A stretch of 64,000 nucleotides of DNA from Pararge aegeria (Eukaryota; Arthropoda; Insecta; Lepidoptera; Nymphalidae), in NCBI RefSeq assembly GCF_905163445.1, contig NC_053182.1:2418001-2482000 (forward strand), written 5' to 3'. Positions within the stretch are counted from its first letter, which is position 1. Each line of letters starts with the position of its first letter. Shown in pieces: positions 17,991 to 28,625 of this stretch. The position numbers and the translations under genes are program-made. The notes below the pieces were generated by a model, which was not told the DNA's origin, did not search any database, and saw only the letters and a list, made by a program, of their open reading frames with translations.

Positions 17991-18424
17991 AAACAAATTT
18001 CATTTGTTTAATATTAATCCTTTTATTCTTGCTATTTTTGCTTTTAACGTAATTTAATTATTTTCAACCGGACTTACTTCAATGTAAGTGATAACTGTAC
18101 TCGGGCAATAAACTATAATCTAAAACGATTAATGATAATACAGTGTATCGTTGGTATATCTAATGAAATAAATAACTAAAAAATATCCGCCTAAGTTTTT
18201 TGCGGGCTGTTTTAGAACAGGGCGAGGGTTCCAAATGCGTTTTAGATTTAAGTTAGTAATAACGCCTAACCTTTATAAGACAAGATCATTAAGGTCGACA
18301 GGTCCTCACTTGAAACCATAGAAGACAAAAGTTTTTTTTTTTTTTTTAAATTTTTTATTTATTCGGGACTTTTCTTAACAATAAGAATGTCAGCCCCATC
18401 GTTCCCTTTACAAAAGTTTATACT

Positions 18425-19050
18425 TCCTTTCTCTTATCTTAACTTAAAATCTAATAGAATTCTGGCTACCTCTGAATAAGGTGCCGCCAGGATACTTTGC
18501 CAAATCCCCACATCATGAAGATTTATTTTAAATTTACATATTAATTGGTCCCTCATTGGCCTATTCCGAACACACTCCCCCAACAAATGCAAGACATCTT
18601 CGTCTATATTACAAATTTCACACTTAGGTGAACTGACCCTTTTCATAAGATATCCAAATTTGTTTAGAGGAATATGTCCAGCACGCAGTCTCAATGCCAT
18701 CACAACTTGTTGGCGCTTCAAAAGACAAAAGTTGCCGTCGATCAAAACCTTTTCGTGAAAAAAGAACGAATACCCAAAACACACCTACATTATCCTACCA
18801 CAGTCCCTTTGAAATGACCTGGCTGGCCACCAAAGACACCGAAACGAAAAATAGTTAAGGGCCCTCACACGGAGGGGTCTAGTTTGTTCCAAAAATACTT
18901 TATGCTTCTGCAAAAGGGATCAAAAGAATGCGCAATGGTCCTCCAGCCACTTATGATGTTTAGCTTTGATGCAGCCATTGAGCCAGCCATTGAGCGAGCG
19001 TCATTGAACTCCTTGCGTGACTGTGGGTTTGCAAATTGACTTCGCATTAT
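18425..19050 (-). pseudogene. Non-LTR retrotransposon fragment (C-terminal RNase H-like/zinc region)
   Basis: The minus-strand frame 18434-18784 reads ALRLRAGHIPLNKFGYLMKR and then C-x2-C...H-x4-C (CEICNIDEDVLHLLGEC), a pattern typical of the RNase H end of jockey-like LINE polyproteins. A further minus-strand frame, 18865-19047, may be the piece upstream of it. The two are separated by stops and frameshifts, so the copy is dead. Confidence 0.65.
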
Positions 19051-19119
19051 AGGTACAATATCGATGTTGACTTTATAATATTTATTTATAACGCTTTTTG
19101 AAACTAGTTTTAAAGGCTC

Positions 19120-19197
19120 ATTTATTTCCAGGTTTTTTACGTCAAGTCTGTCTGTTTGATATACTTACTCAACACGAGTTCAGAAAGCAGATTCTAC
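19120..19197 (+). repeat. LINE-D 3' tail fragment
   Basis: ACGTCAAGTCTGTCTGTTTG and GAGTTCAGAAAGCAGATTCT match 36876-36940. Confidence 0.5.
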
Positions 19198-19243
19198 CAT
19201 TAAGTATCCGGTCTAGATCATCCATAATTTTTTTCTTTTTTCA

Positions 19244-19530
19244 TATTTCACTACAAGTTAGCCCTTGACTGCGATCTCACCTGGTAAGTGACGATGCAGT
19301 ATAAGATAGTAACAGGCTAGCCTATTATGGGTATGAAAGTTACTTTAAACTCATACTTAATCGGTTTCTCCGCGAAATCGTACCGCTAAATCTCTTATAG
19401 CAATTTGTCGCTAGTGACTATCCTGGCAGAAGCCTCCCACCAGACCAGACCAGAGAAAATCAGAAGTTCACAATTCACCGGGGATTGAACGCGGGACCTC
19501 AAACTTATATCTCACTGCTGCGCCAGGGTG
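19244..19530 (-). repeat. Family J repeat
   Basis: CTACAAGTTAGCCCTTGACT, CTCACCTGGTAAGTGACGAT and, at the right end, GGGGATTGAACGCGGGACCT with CACTGCTGCGCCAGGG, which is a tRNA-like head in minus sense. Confidence 0.6.
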
Positions 19531-19725
19531 TTTGTCAAAGCGAGGTTCTTATGGGAGTTGAGAGCCATGGGAGGGATATACTAACTGTTTCCAAGACATC
19601 TTATGATACAGGAATTCATCAACAGTACAGCAAACTCGTTATTTCTTAGGAACATATATATGTTTAAATACACACATAGTTGTAGTTCAGTTTTAGAAAT
19701 TGAACAATGAATGAAATTTATTACT

Positions 19726-19983
19726 AAATAAATAAATATACTACAACAATACACACATCGCCATCTAGCCCCAAAGTAAGCGAAGCTTGGGTTATGGGTG
19801 CTAAGATAGCTGATAAATATTTTTATGAATATAATACATATAAATACTTATAATATACAGATAAACACCCAGACACGGAAAACATCCCTGTTCATCACAC
19901 AAAAACTTTCCAGTTGTGGGAATCGAACCCACGGCCTTGGACTCAGAAAGCAGGGTCGCTACCCACTGCGCCAACCGGCTGTC
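19726..19983 (-). repeat. SINE-A copy
   Basis: Full-length minus-strand copy, from the AAATAAATAAATA tail to CACTGCGCCAACCGGCTGTC. Confidence 0.85.
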
Positions 19984-20004
19984 AAAATTTCATAGTTTCA
20001 CATA

Positions 20005-20170
20005 ATATATTCATCATCATCATCAAAAGTCTATAACTGTCCACTAGTGGACTAAAGGTCCGACGACGGGAAGGCATGCCTATAGTTACCACGCTGCGTA
20101 ACTTGGTTGGCGACCGCAGTCGATGATAGCAGTGGCACTGAGGACGCTGTTGCACGTTCTCGCCCATTAT
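20005..20170 (-). repeat. Degenerate interspersed repeat
   Basis: CATCATCATCAAAAGTC, TGTCCACTAGTGGACTAAAG, and a weak relative at 32060-32130 (CCACAGCTGGACTAAAGG). Family not identified. Confidence 0.4.
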
Positions 20171-20261
20171 ATTCCCTTAGTCGCCTCGTACGAAACCCGA
20201 GAAAAGAGAAGGGGTGGTGACAACTGTATTCTCATTTAAATTCATAACACGGATAATAATC

Positions 20262-20712
20262 CCTATCCCTATCCCTACTAATATTATAAATGTCAATGTA
20301 TGTTTGTTTGTTACGCTGTCACGCAAAAACTACTTAACCGATCCTCATGAAACTTTGTACACATACCTATTCTTGGAAGTGTTAGAAGTAATATAGGAGA
20401 CTTTTTATCCCGACATTAAGCTCGGTTGTTTTGGGAGAGGGGATGAGTGTTTGACGTTTTTCCCCGTAATTCCGACAAATTTTAACCGATTTAAATAATT
20501 ATTTTTGTACTATAGAGGTTATATGCGTTTAATTTTGCCCAAATTGTGGTTGGAGATAGAGGAAAGAACTCCTCAGCGGACAGCAGGAAACCCCTCATTT
20601 AAGGGTTAGCGATACCACATACTTTTTGTTTTTTTAGATCTACAAATAAATTTAATGCCACATCAAAAACAAAATCAAACGCAGACGAAGTCGCCGGCAA
20701 CAGCTAGTAGGT
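20262..20712 (+). mobile_element. TATTATAAATG-type element, probably a non-autonomous Helitron-like (Lep1) copy
   Basis: Starts CCCTACTAATATTATAAATG, passes ACGCAAAAACTACTTAACCG and ends GCAACAGCTAGTA. A near-identical 440-bp copy in the same orientation lies at 43487-43930. Assignment to Lep1/Helitron rests on remembered end motifs (CTAGT terminus, no TIRs). Confidence 0.55.
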
Positions 20713-20869
20713 ATATTGAATAAAAGTATTTAAAAAATCCGTTAAGTGTTATTATTTGTCCAACTGAAGGCGATGTTTAATAGGATTCAATTACTTTTAT
20801 CTAAGTATTTATTATATGGTATATAGTTTATTATTAGTTTTTTTTATATTTATTATATTTTAGATGTAT

Positions 20870-20995
20870 TAGTAACACCTACAGTTAGTTCTCCTCTTTT
20901 TTCCTAATTCTAAGGTTGCCTGGCAGAGATCGCTACTAAGCGATTAGGCCGCCTTTTGTTTCCTACTTTTATTATATTCAACAATCATTTAGTCA
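20870..20995 (+). repeat. LINE-H 3' end
   Basis: GGTTGCCTGGCAGAGATCGC, AAGCGATTAGGCCGCC and TACTTTTATTATATTC are LINE-H in plus sense. Confidence 0.5.
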
Positions 20996-21118
20996 GAAAT
21001 ATGGTCGAATATAACGTATTTTTTTTTGAGAAGGTCTTAATAAATAATTTCGACATCGGTCGCTTTAGCGACAGCGTAAACACTTTTGATATTAAGCGAC
21101 AACTATTCCATGTTGTTA

Positions 21119-21382
21119 TCAAATGTCCGTAATTACTCCGGCAATGCAAACAAATCCATATGCCAGGTCACAGAAGTCACCACGGCCCTTATGTTTGGAT
21201 AATTTGATTACTGCTTGTCCCACAGTGTCCGTTGTTGGTAAAATTAATGTTTTAATGCTTTTTTTGTTATAACAGCATGTTACTTGAATGCTCTGCAAAC
21301 CAGACGGACCGTTTGCTTGGCCAGTAGTGTTACACAAAGTCACTCCCACTGTCTGTACGCTTAGATATTTTAAACTATGCAA
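21119..21382 (-). CDS. Unrecognised 87-codon ORF (possible exon)
   Basis: Minus-strand frame from ATG 21382 to TGA 21119. The product has five cysteines (two adjacent, at 36-37), a GQANGPSG turn-rich stretch and ends ...VCIAGVITDI. Codon use is balanced and the sequence matches none of the repeats in the window. It has no signal peptide at the ATG, so it may be one exon of a longer gene, an old gene fragment or part of an unknown transposon. A perfect hairpin pair begins 26 bases upstream of the ATG. I do not recognise a family. Confidence 0.3.
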   Translation of the reverse strand: MHSLKYLSVQTVGVTLCNTTGQANGPSGLQSIQVTCCYNKKSIKTLILPTTDTVGQAVIKLSKHKGRGDFCDLAYGFVCIAGVITDI

Positions 21383-21407
21383 AGGATTTTAATATCGTTT
21401 TCAGCAA

Positions 21408-21482
21408 CAGATAAGAGTGATTCAAGACGAAGGTGTATACGTTCACTACGTATACACCTTCGTCTTGAATCACTCTTATCTG
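21408..21482. repeat. Perfect hairpin, 34-bp arms, 7-base loop
   Basis: Arm 21408-21441 is the exact complement of 21449-21482, with loop TTCACTA. Confidence 0.95.
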
Positions 21483-21485
21483 CTT

Positions 21486-21531
21486 CATCACAAATCTTTG
21501 AAGTAAGCAATTACTTCAAAGATTTGTGATG
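21486..21531. repeat. Second perfect hairpin, 21-bp arms, 4-base loop
   Basis: CATCACAAATCTTTGAAGTA (from 21486) plus one base pairs exactly with 21511-21531 around GCAA. It starts three bases after the previous hairpin ends. Confidence 0.95.
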
Positions 21532-21784
21532 TGATGTCGTAACAAACAAATTTTTGCTTACATTACAAAAGCTGGCTAAACCTTACGAGATAGAGTACTA
21601 TGAAATTTTATTATTAACCACTCCAAACTGCCCTACAATAATGTGTACAGCGTACCCGTGCGACTGTGGGACAGGCCGCTAATTATTACAATAAAAAAAG
21701 AAAGATTTAAATACCAAAAGTATAACATACTTGCTCAAATATTTTACTCAATATAATGTCAAACAAAGTAAGGTTATAAAAAAA

Positions 21785-22017
21785 TATATGTACTATATAA
21801 TACACACATTGCCATCAAGCCCGAAAGTAAAGTAAGCGTAGCTTGTGTTGTTGGGAGGATTTTTATAAATAATATACACAAATGCATACACATATAAAAA
21901 CCCAGACACTGAAAAACATTCATGTTCATCACACAAACATTTTTCGGTTGTGGGAATTGAACCCACGGCCTTGGACTCAGAAAACAGGGTCGCTGCCCAC
22001 TGCGCCAGTCGGCCGTC
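21785..22017 (-). repeat. SINE-A copy
   Basis: CACATTGCCATCAAGCCCGA to ACTGCGCCAGTCGGCCGTC, minus sense. Confidence 0.8.
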
Positions 22018-22179
22018 AAACAATTACGTTAGCGAAACGGGTCCAAATAAAGTTGTAAAAATGTGCAAGCATGCACTCGAAATTTGCTGTGCTGCTGACT
22101 GAGCTCTTAGACATTCCTACCCATCCCTACGTATGCAGGTCGGTAAATAAATACCGTACCCCAACAATACCGAAATTGA

Positions 22180-22325
22180 AAAGTCACCGTGCCCCGTTCC
22201 CACGTAGCCGGGAGCTGCGCCGACCGGGACATGACCGGCGACCCACTCGCGTTCATAAAACCCTCGATAAAGGAGTCCGATCGACTCGCGATGCGCGGGC
22301 GCAGGTGATAGCGGTATGAGGAAAA
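22180..22325. other. GC-rich patch, unassigned
   Basis: A 140-base patch much richer in G+C and CpG than its surroundings (CCGGGAGCTGCGCCGACCGG, GATGCGCGGGCGCAGG). 82-codon frames on both strands are by-products. It could be regulatory or part of an unknown element. Confidence 0.35.
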
Positions 22326-22667
22326 TTTGGAGATTAATTCTTATATTCATATACATTGCGGTCAAACTTGCGGGTCATTGATATATACAAAACATATATA
22401 CCAAGTAATACAGGTGACGTTGGTAATCACCTCGAAACGATTACTACGGCCAATGATCATCTGCAACTCCAAAAAAGCAGCGGTTTATAGAATAGAATAC
22501 GGCTGTGTATAGATAAATCTGTTTTATTCAAGTAAGTACCTTGTACTGTACTGGTTTTTTTACGCAGTCTTTTTATTATTAGTGATTATAGTACAATCAC
22601 TAAATAAAAATACTTATTGTTTGTGACAACTGCAAGACAACTGTTTGTCTCCAAGTAAGAGCTCTGA

Positions 22668-22840
22668 CTCATTAGTGCGTTGCGTTGCGTTGTCCTAGCT
22701 TTAGCGTTGCCTTGTTTTCCAAATATTTTAAATAACATGGCACATTAAAAGTTAGCGTCATTGCAACGCAGGTGTCGCTACTTTGCCTTGATCCAATGCG
22801 ACGTTGCAACATAACACAACGCCGGCAACGCACTAATGAG
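22668..22840. mobile_element. MITE with 16-bp terminal inverted repeats
   Basis: CTCATTAGTGCGTTGC at 22668-22683 pairs exactly with 22825-22840. The inside is rich in GTTGC words. 173 bp and no ORF of note; a target duplication is not clear. Confidence 0.65.
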
Positions 22841-22982
22841 ACATTCAGCAGTTTTTTTTCATTAATAAATAAACTGTACAGTTCTGAACTAACCAATCTC
22901 CGTCCATAATAATGATTACGATATATTTTTATTAAAACATGTTATTTAATAACCTTAGGATTAACTATATTTGACCATAAGT

Positions 22983-23072
22983 CTGTCCACCAATCCGCAC
23001 TGGACTCATTGTAGGAGGAGACCCGTGCCCTGAAGTGGGACGGTAATGGGTTGATATGATGATGACCATAAG
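22983..23072 (+). repeat. SINE-B 3' fragment
   Basis: CCACCAATCCGCACTGGACT, GGAGGAGACCCGTGCCCTGA and GGTAATGGGTTGATATGATG. Confidence 0.75.
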
Positions 23073-23844
23073 TACCAAGTTTGTATAGTGTGGTCAGATA
23101 TGATACCTAGGTATTGTTATTAGACACTAAAACACTCGAAATTTAAGATAATGAATAATATACTTTCAATATTGCCGTCAGTCTCATAATATTATTCTGT
23201 AAGTTTATTTCTATATGATGAGGATGAAATGCCATGCAACATGAGAGTTTCAAAATTTATCTCAAATCTTTGCACACACTACACCCAGTTTAATACACGA
23301 TACATTCAAGAAATATCATTCCTCATAAGTAAGAGTATGAAAAAAAAGAAAAAGGCAATAAAAATATAACCCTCATCTTATGATAGCACTCCATAATGAC
23401 GCGACCGGGCGCGGGCGGCCAGAACAAACAGAATTGTACTCGCGCCATCTTTTTTTACTGTTTCATTCAAATGGTAGAGAAATTAGCTGCATCCCTCTCC
23501 GATACATTTATTTCCAGACAGTGAGAGAGGGACAAAAGAAGGATCATGGGCCAGGTACCAGGTAGAGGTGCCGCGTTGTCTGACGCAGCCAGACAGAAAG
23601 GCACCAGTTGTGGTATTTAAAATATGTGAATAGATTTTAGATTAATGTTATTGTGAGTTCATAATGGACACTTAAAATAGTTGAGTCCCACAAACGTTAG
23701 GTTAAATATATGTGGGTTAAATATAGAGAAGATTATTTGCCTTTTAACTAACACTGCATGCGAAATAAGAAGTGAAACAGCATAGGAAGTGAAATTCTTA
23801 TAGGCTTATAAGAACCACGATGATGACTTCTACGCAATCATGAG
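23073..23844. other. Unassigned DNA with a GC-rich stretch
   Basis: Mostly AT-rich. 23395-23600 is richer in G+C (GCGACCGGGCGCGGGCGGCC) and includes two similar blocks, ATCCCTCTCCGATAC and GTGAGAGAGGGAC. No product is recognised. Confidence 0.35.
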
Positions 23845-24000
23845 AAAAAGATCTGCATCAATGATGAGCAGAATGGGCGAAGCTCCAACAATATTTTGGA
23901 AATATTAATAAATGGGAAAATCCCTTTATGGAGCACTGGGTTGGTACACACTCACACACCAAGTGCTCAAGAGGGCTCTTACCTTAGTTAGGAGATTCCT
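23845..24000 (+). repeat. Family K repeat fragment
   Basis: GAGCAGAATGGGCGAAGCTC and ATGGAGCACTGGGTTGGTAC match 6560-6730. Confidence 0.5.
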
Positions 24001-24189
24001 AATTATTTATTATTTATAGTTTTGGCCAATTTTAGTTTATAATATAGTAAATAAGATAATTGTTATTGTTGTAGCTATGGATTTTTATCGAAATTAAAAG
24101 TTATTATTATTATACTCTACCATTTTTTTTTTTTAATTATTAACAATGCTTAAAAATAAAATAAAAAACACTATTAAAAATTTATAAAA

Positions 24190-24357
24190 AAAAACTTCCA
24201 CCCTTCGCTTGCGGGGCTTTTGAATGCCCAAGCAACCGGCGGTCAGGGCTCCAGAGTGAGGAACCTCCTCACAATACGCGCCGTTTCAAGGACTACTGCC
24301 TTCTGTATCCGCCGCTTGATCCAACAACCAAGCGAAATATTATTATTATTATTATAT
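24190..24357. repeat. LINE-like tail ending in an (ATT)n microsatellite
   Basis: TTCGCTTGCGGGGC, CGGCGGTCAGGGCTCCAGAG and TTCTGTATCCGCCGCTTGAT lead directly into (ATT)5 at 24341-24357. The layout is that of a retrotransposon 3' end, from general familiarity only; no second copy in the window. Confidence 0.4.
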
Positions 24358-24427
24358 ATGTTATACCTACTTAACAGAATTTACGTTATAACATTTTCTT
24401 AATCAGATAACTTAATAACGTGTCATT

Positions 24428-24740
24428 ATCACATCGACCTCTTACCTTATATTACAGTGCACAGGTTCTCCTCCTACAATGAGAAGTGTTTAGGCCGTAG
24501 TCCCACGCTGGCCCAGTGCGGATTGGTGGGCTTCACACGCCCTTGAGAATGTTATGAAGAAATCTCAGGCATGCAGGTTTCCTCACGATGTTTCCCTTCA
24601 CCGTTTACAGCAAGTGATATTTAAATTTCTTAAATTAAAAACGCACATAACTCCGAAAGTTGGTGGTGCGTGCCGGGGCTCGAACTCGGTCTCCACGAAA
24701 GGAAAGCCGAAGTCTTACCCACTAGGCTATCACCACTTAT
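24428..24740 (-). repeat. SINE-B copy
   Basis: Full-length minus copy: TCCTCCTACAATGAGAAGTG, GCGGATTGGTGGGCTTC, GGCATGCAGGTTTCCTCACG and CCCACTAGGCTATCACC. Confidence 0.85.
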
Positions 24741-25245
24741 ATCACCATTTATATATGGCTTTGTTTAACTGAAATAAAAGACTATTGAAGAATCGTTATT
24801 AAAAACAATACGTACAATTGGTTAAGAGTTAGTTAGTTGGTAATTTAAGGTACCTTAAACACCGTGATCACCAGACTGTTCAGCTAACTAATCTTTATTT
24901 TAAGATTTGCATATTTTCTCTTTATTTTAAGGTAACCGATGGTAGGTAATATTTCTGGTGGTAGGAAATTTTACCCGTGGTAGGTACAAGGTGGTAGATA
25001 GAGAAAAAACAGCCGGAGGAGCGTAGTAATAACTACGAAGCTAAATGCTTTGAGGGTCTCAATAGGATATCGTATCGACAATACCAGCAATTATTAATCT
25101 AATAACCAAGATACTTGGCCTATAACAGAAACCTGTTCTTCACTAAATTTAAGTCGACGTTAAAGACAAAGTATTTTTTCTATTATGCAAACTCTTGCGA
25201 TGCTACACAACCGTGGCGAAATTAGATAGATTTTCCATGTCAACG
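24741..25245. other. Unassigned DNA
   Basis: No ORF or known repeat. A short run of related words (GGTAGGTAATAT, GGTAGGAAAT, GGTAGGTACAAG) occurs at 24940-25000. Confidence 0.4.
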
Positions 25246-25342
25246 TCCGCCAATACGCACTGGGCCAGCGTGGTGGACTACACCCTTCTCACTGTGGGAG
25301 GAAACGCGTGCGTGTAGAGGGCCGGATATGGGTTGATATCAC
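25246..25342 (+). repeat. SINE-B 3' part, split by a MITE
   Basis: GCCAATACGCACTGGGCCAG to ATGGGTTGATAT. The remaining tail GATATGATGACGATG continues at 25539 after the inserted MITE. Confidence 0.75.
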
Positions 25343-25538
25343 CAGTGGCGTGCATAGAGGGTATGCACAGGGTATGCAGACGATATGAAATGAAGAAAAT
25401 CTCCGGTACGAGCTATAAATACTTAAGGCTTTCTATAACTCTTACAATGACTATAATTAAGTTTTTTATAACTCTTATCGGAGATTTTCTTCATTTATCA
25501 ACTGCATACCCTGTGCATGCCCTCTATGCACGCCACAG
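25343..25538. mobile_element. hAT-like MITE (CAGTGGCGTGCA family) inserted in SINE-B
   Basis: Ends CAGTGGCGTGCATAGAGG and CCTCTATGCACGCCACAG are inverted, with a second repeat of TATGCA words inside. Flanks GATATCAC and GATATGAT agree in six of eight positions and fit an aged 8-bp duplication. 196 bp, non-coding. Confidence 0.75.
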
Positions 25539-25598
25539 GATATGATGACGATGTAAATACTCTACGAAATACATATTTTAGATCAATAAGCTATTTAA

Positions 25599-25825
25599 TC
25601 CTTACTAATATTATAAATGCGAAAGTGTGTTTGTTTGTATGTATGTCCTTCTTTCACGTCCTAAATAAGAAACCAATCAACTTAATTTTCGGCATAGAGT
25701 TAGTTGAAAGGACGAAGAGTAACATAAACTATTTTTTTATACCATTAAAACTAACGGTTTTCCCGGGATTTGAAAGAAACCTTAATAAACGCGAACGAAG
25801 AACGCGGGCGACAGCATGTTTAAGA
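25599..25825 (+). mobile_element. TATTATAAATG-type (Lep1-like) element
   Basis: CTTACTAATATTATAAATGC at the start; ends GAACGCGGGCGACAGCA. The 118-codon frame over it is a by-product. Confidence 0.5.
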
Positions 25826-25829
25826 GTAA

Positions 25830-26225
25830 ACGTTTTTACATACGAACCCACGTGTACAATCAACAATAGTTAATCAGCTATAACATTGTCTCTACAAAAC
25901 AAACTCCTTGCCGTTGTAGTGAGTCGTTACACAATAAATCTTTTGTTGCACAAGTAGGGGCTTAAACGCGGCTCAAAGAGTGACCTAGCAAAACATAGAC
26001 CCGTCCTGTGATTTATCTAGCCACCGAGACCGGACACGGCCGACGGACCGGACTGGTCGGGTCAGGCTGGACAAAGCTTTATCGGTGACCATCATTTCGC
26101 TTTATTAAATAGAAACTTTTTTATTTCACACAGGTGTTACCCGCATTCTTTAGCCGCGTTTATTACGTTATATTTTTTTAATCCAGTACTGTTTGTTTAC
26201 CTGCACAGCGAGCATTTCAAGGAGA
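25830..26225. other. Non-coding stretch with a GC-rich core
   Basis: No gene. 25900-26130 is less AT-rich than its flanks; see findings. Confidence 0.4.
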
Positions 26226-26227
26226 CA

Positions 26228-26465
26228 ATTTTTTTCCATCCTTCAGCCGGGGAGATAGAAAATTTCCCGGCTGAAGGATGAAAATGTCTCTTCTCCCATA
26301 GCTTTATCAACTCTTAGAGCACTGGCGCACAAGTGGAAATAATATCCAAATAATATATGTGTACTTAATAAATAATAAACGGGCGTAAACTGGTGGACAA
26401 GTTAATTATATCCCCTGTCAGGGGATATAAACGAGGGATATAATTTTGGTCTCTTGTCTTCAGCT
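26228..26465 (+). repeat. Family E repeat with two palindromes
   Basis: A 15-bp perfect hairpin (26237-26251 with 26266-26280) opens the element; the 12-bp palindrome 26406-26430 (TTATATCCCCTG and its complement, 1-base loop) lies inside. Then comes TTTTGGTCTCTTGTCTTC. Same order as 15985-16205. Confidence 0.6.
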
Positions 26466-27275
26466 AGGATAAAAAGTAGCCTATGTCACCTACTCTCTGT
26501 ACTTTCAAGTTACTTTTTGCGATCAAGTAAATTGGTTGCTCACTTAGTGCGTAAAGGAAGAAACAATCAGATAAACAATCCAACTCAGCTAGGTCCTCGT
26601 GCCCACGAATACTGTACCTTATTGAGATTTCCATATTTTAGTATTCTTTAGGTACGACTGTTAGCGCCATCTTGTAGAAAACATTGCAGTTTTGATATAC
26701 TTTCAACGATTTATATTTTAACGAGTTGCTTTTAACAGGATATGACAGTGTATTTTATAATACTTTTCAATATTATAACAGTGTTTTTTCTACACGTACA
26801 TTCAATTACACTCCTAAAGTCCGTCGATGCATTTTAAGTCTTGCACACGGCACTACGTATGGGCACCCTACGCGAACCGATTCAGCCCCTTGTCACCTGC
26901 TAAATCAACGTTAATCTCCACTGACCGCAGTTCCCATAAAAAGAGATTTAAAACACGGCCCATAAATAAAGTTTACTTTATTATTTATTATTGTCACATT
27001 GTATGAAGCAATTTAATTAGACACGGTTTGTCCGACGCCTTTCTCCATATACCTTGGGGTGTAGACTCGAGGCTTCTTTTACTGTGCAATCAAACTTTGC
27101 TTGTCAAAATAGCGCGTAATAGGTATACTTCTTAAAATAAATACTCAAATATTATCTAAGTATATAGAGGTGAGTCGTATTTATCGCCAAAGATAAAAAT
27201 ACTAGGCATTAAAATATCTGAAATGGTCACAACGATTTGACCCTTAAGTAAATAAAATGGGGGTTGATACTAAGG
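26466..27275. other. Unassigned DNA
   Basis: Nothing recognised except AT-rich sequence with short chance ORFs. Confidence 0.4.
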
Positions 27276-27502
27276 AGGTTAAGGCTGTTCAACCACTCTG
27301 GCCCATTGCGGATTGGTGAACTTAACACGCCTTTAAGAACGTTATGGAGAAATCTCAGACATGCAGGTTTCCTCACGATGTTGTCCTTCACCGTTGAACC
27401 AAGTGATATTTAATTCCTTAAAACGCTAACTAAGAAAAGTTAGAGGTGCATGAACTCGTTCCCACGAAAGTTAAGTCCTACCCATTGGGCTAACACCACT
27501 TC
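27276..27502 (-). repeat. SINE-B copy
   Basis: TTGCGGATTGGTGAACTTAA, CATGCAGGTTTCCTCACGAT and TACCCATTGGGCTAACACC. Confidence 0.75.
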
Positions 27503-27517
27503 CTTATCACTTTTAAC

Positions 27518-27585
27518 GAGTACATATCACGATATTATTATGAATTTTGTTGATATTTCGACGCAGTTACATGGTTATAACCCCT
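27518..27585. repeat. Decayed half of the 60-bp-TIR MITE
   Basis: GAGTACATATCACGATATTA and TTGATATTTCGACGCAGTTA correspond to the left arm of 3098-3294. Confidence 0.5.
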
Positions 27586-27599
27586 ACCATAACTGTAGT

Positions 27600-28018
27600 T
27601 ATGTTATACTAAAATTTCTAACGTTTAAGAATATAACGTTAACAAATTTTTATTATTTAAGTAGGTAGTAATAACGTGACAGTAAATTTCTGTATCGTTT
27701 TAAAAGTATATTTTATGACACAATTTGTCGCGAAATAATATATTATATTTTCCCGCTAAATTTGATCTAATGATGCCAAAATGGCCGCTTTAGTGCATTG
27801 GATTGACGACATGTCGCAGCTATTAATTTTTGATGATACCAAATAAATCGAGAGCTTTCTAAGAAAATTAACTATTTATCAAAAAGTTATTAGGTACCCA
27901 AGTTTTATTATTGCGGTATCACCTCGTTATGTAGTTACTTAATTTGGTACCGTTTAAAAAGAAATATACCTTAATTGTTGCTCGTCCTTAAATAAATATC
28001 GTGTTTATTTTTATAGTT
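27600..28018. other. Unassigned AT-rich DNA
   Basis: Nothing recognised. Confidence 0.4.
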
Positions 28019-28384
28019 AACTAGCGTACCCAGCCCGCTTCGCCAGGCTAGATTTTGCTTTATTTTATTTACACAACAAACTTACATCATTAAATTTTTA
28101 ATTTAAGTCTATAATATATTATATCATTTATTTCTCTCCGTATTCATTCTGTTCTTTTATCTACACCCAGTACACCCAACAATAGAATATCATCATAGTA
28201 AATAAAAGCTGTATTTGACAGTTTGACAGTTCAAAAATATAAGTGCTCCAATCGTCACCAAACTTTACAGGATTACTCGCCAGATTTATCCGGAGATTCC
28301 CTGAAAGTTTCATTTAAATCGGTCCAGCCGTTTCGGAGCCTATATGAAACTTACCCGACACACTTTCTCTTTTATATATAAAGA
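28019..28384 (+). repeat. Interspersed element of the CTAGC...ATATAAAGAT type
   Basis: Opens ACTAGCGTACCCAGCCCGC and closes CAGCCGTTTCGGAGCC ... TTTTATATATAAAGAT. Similar wording is seen at 63240-63420. Class uncertain. Confidence 0.45.
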
Positions 28385-28625
28385 TAATCGATGGGCCATG
28401 CAAATAACACATGCTGCAAAGTGTCGCCCTGTGTTCTTCAACTTGAGGCGTAGATGTGAATGTAAACGTCATATGCCTTTAATTACACCGGCACCCACTC
28501 CCTTCATACCGGAGTACAACATTGAAACAATACTGCTTAGCTGCAGAAATAAGTATGGTGGAAGAACTTACCCGGCTGAGCTCTGTCATAAAAAGCTTTA
28601 CTACTTCTGATTGATATAAGCAGGC
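28385..28625 (+). repeat. Family I repeat
   Basis: TGCAAAGTGTCGCCCTGTG, GCCTTTAATTACACCGGCAC and GAGCTCTGTCATAAAAAGCT. Confidence 0.6.

Noticed and set aside
18434..18784. Independent 116-codon gene
   Set aside because: Matches the RNase H end of LINE proteins and lacks a proper start; treated as a retrotransposon fragment.
21408..21531. CRISPR-like repeat array
   Set aside because: These are inverted, not direct, repeats, and the genome is an insect's.
25517..25873. 118-codon plus-strand ORF
   Set aside because: Spans the end of a MITE and a Lep1-like element.
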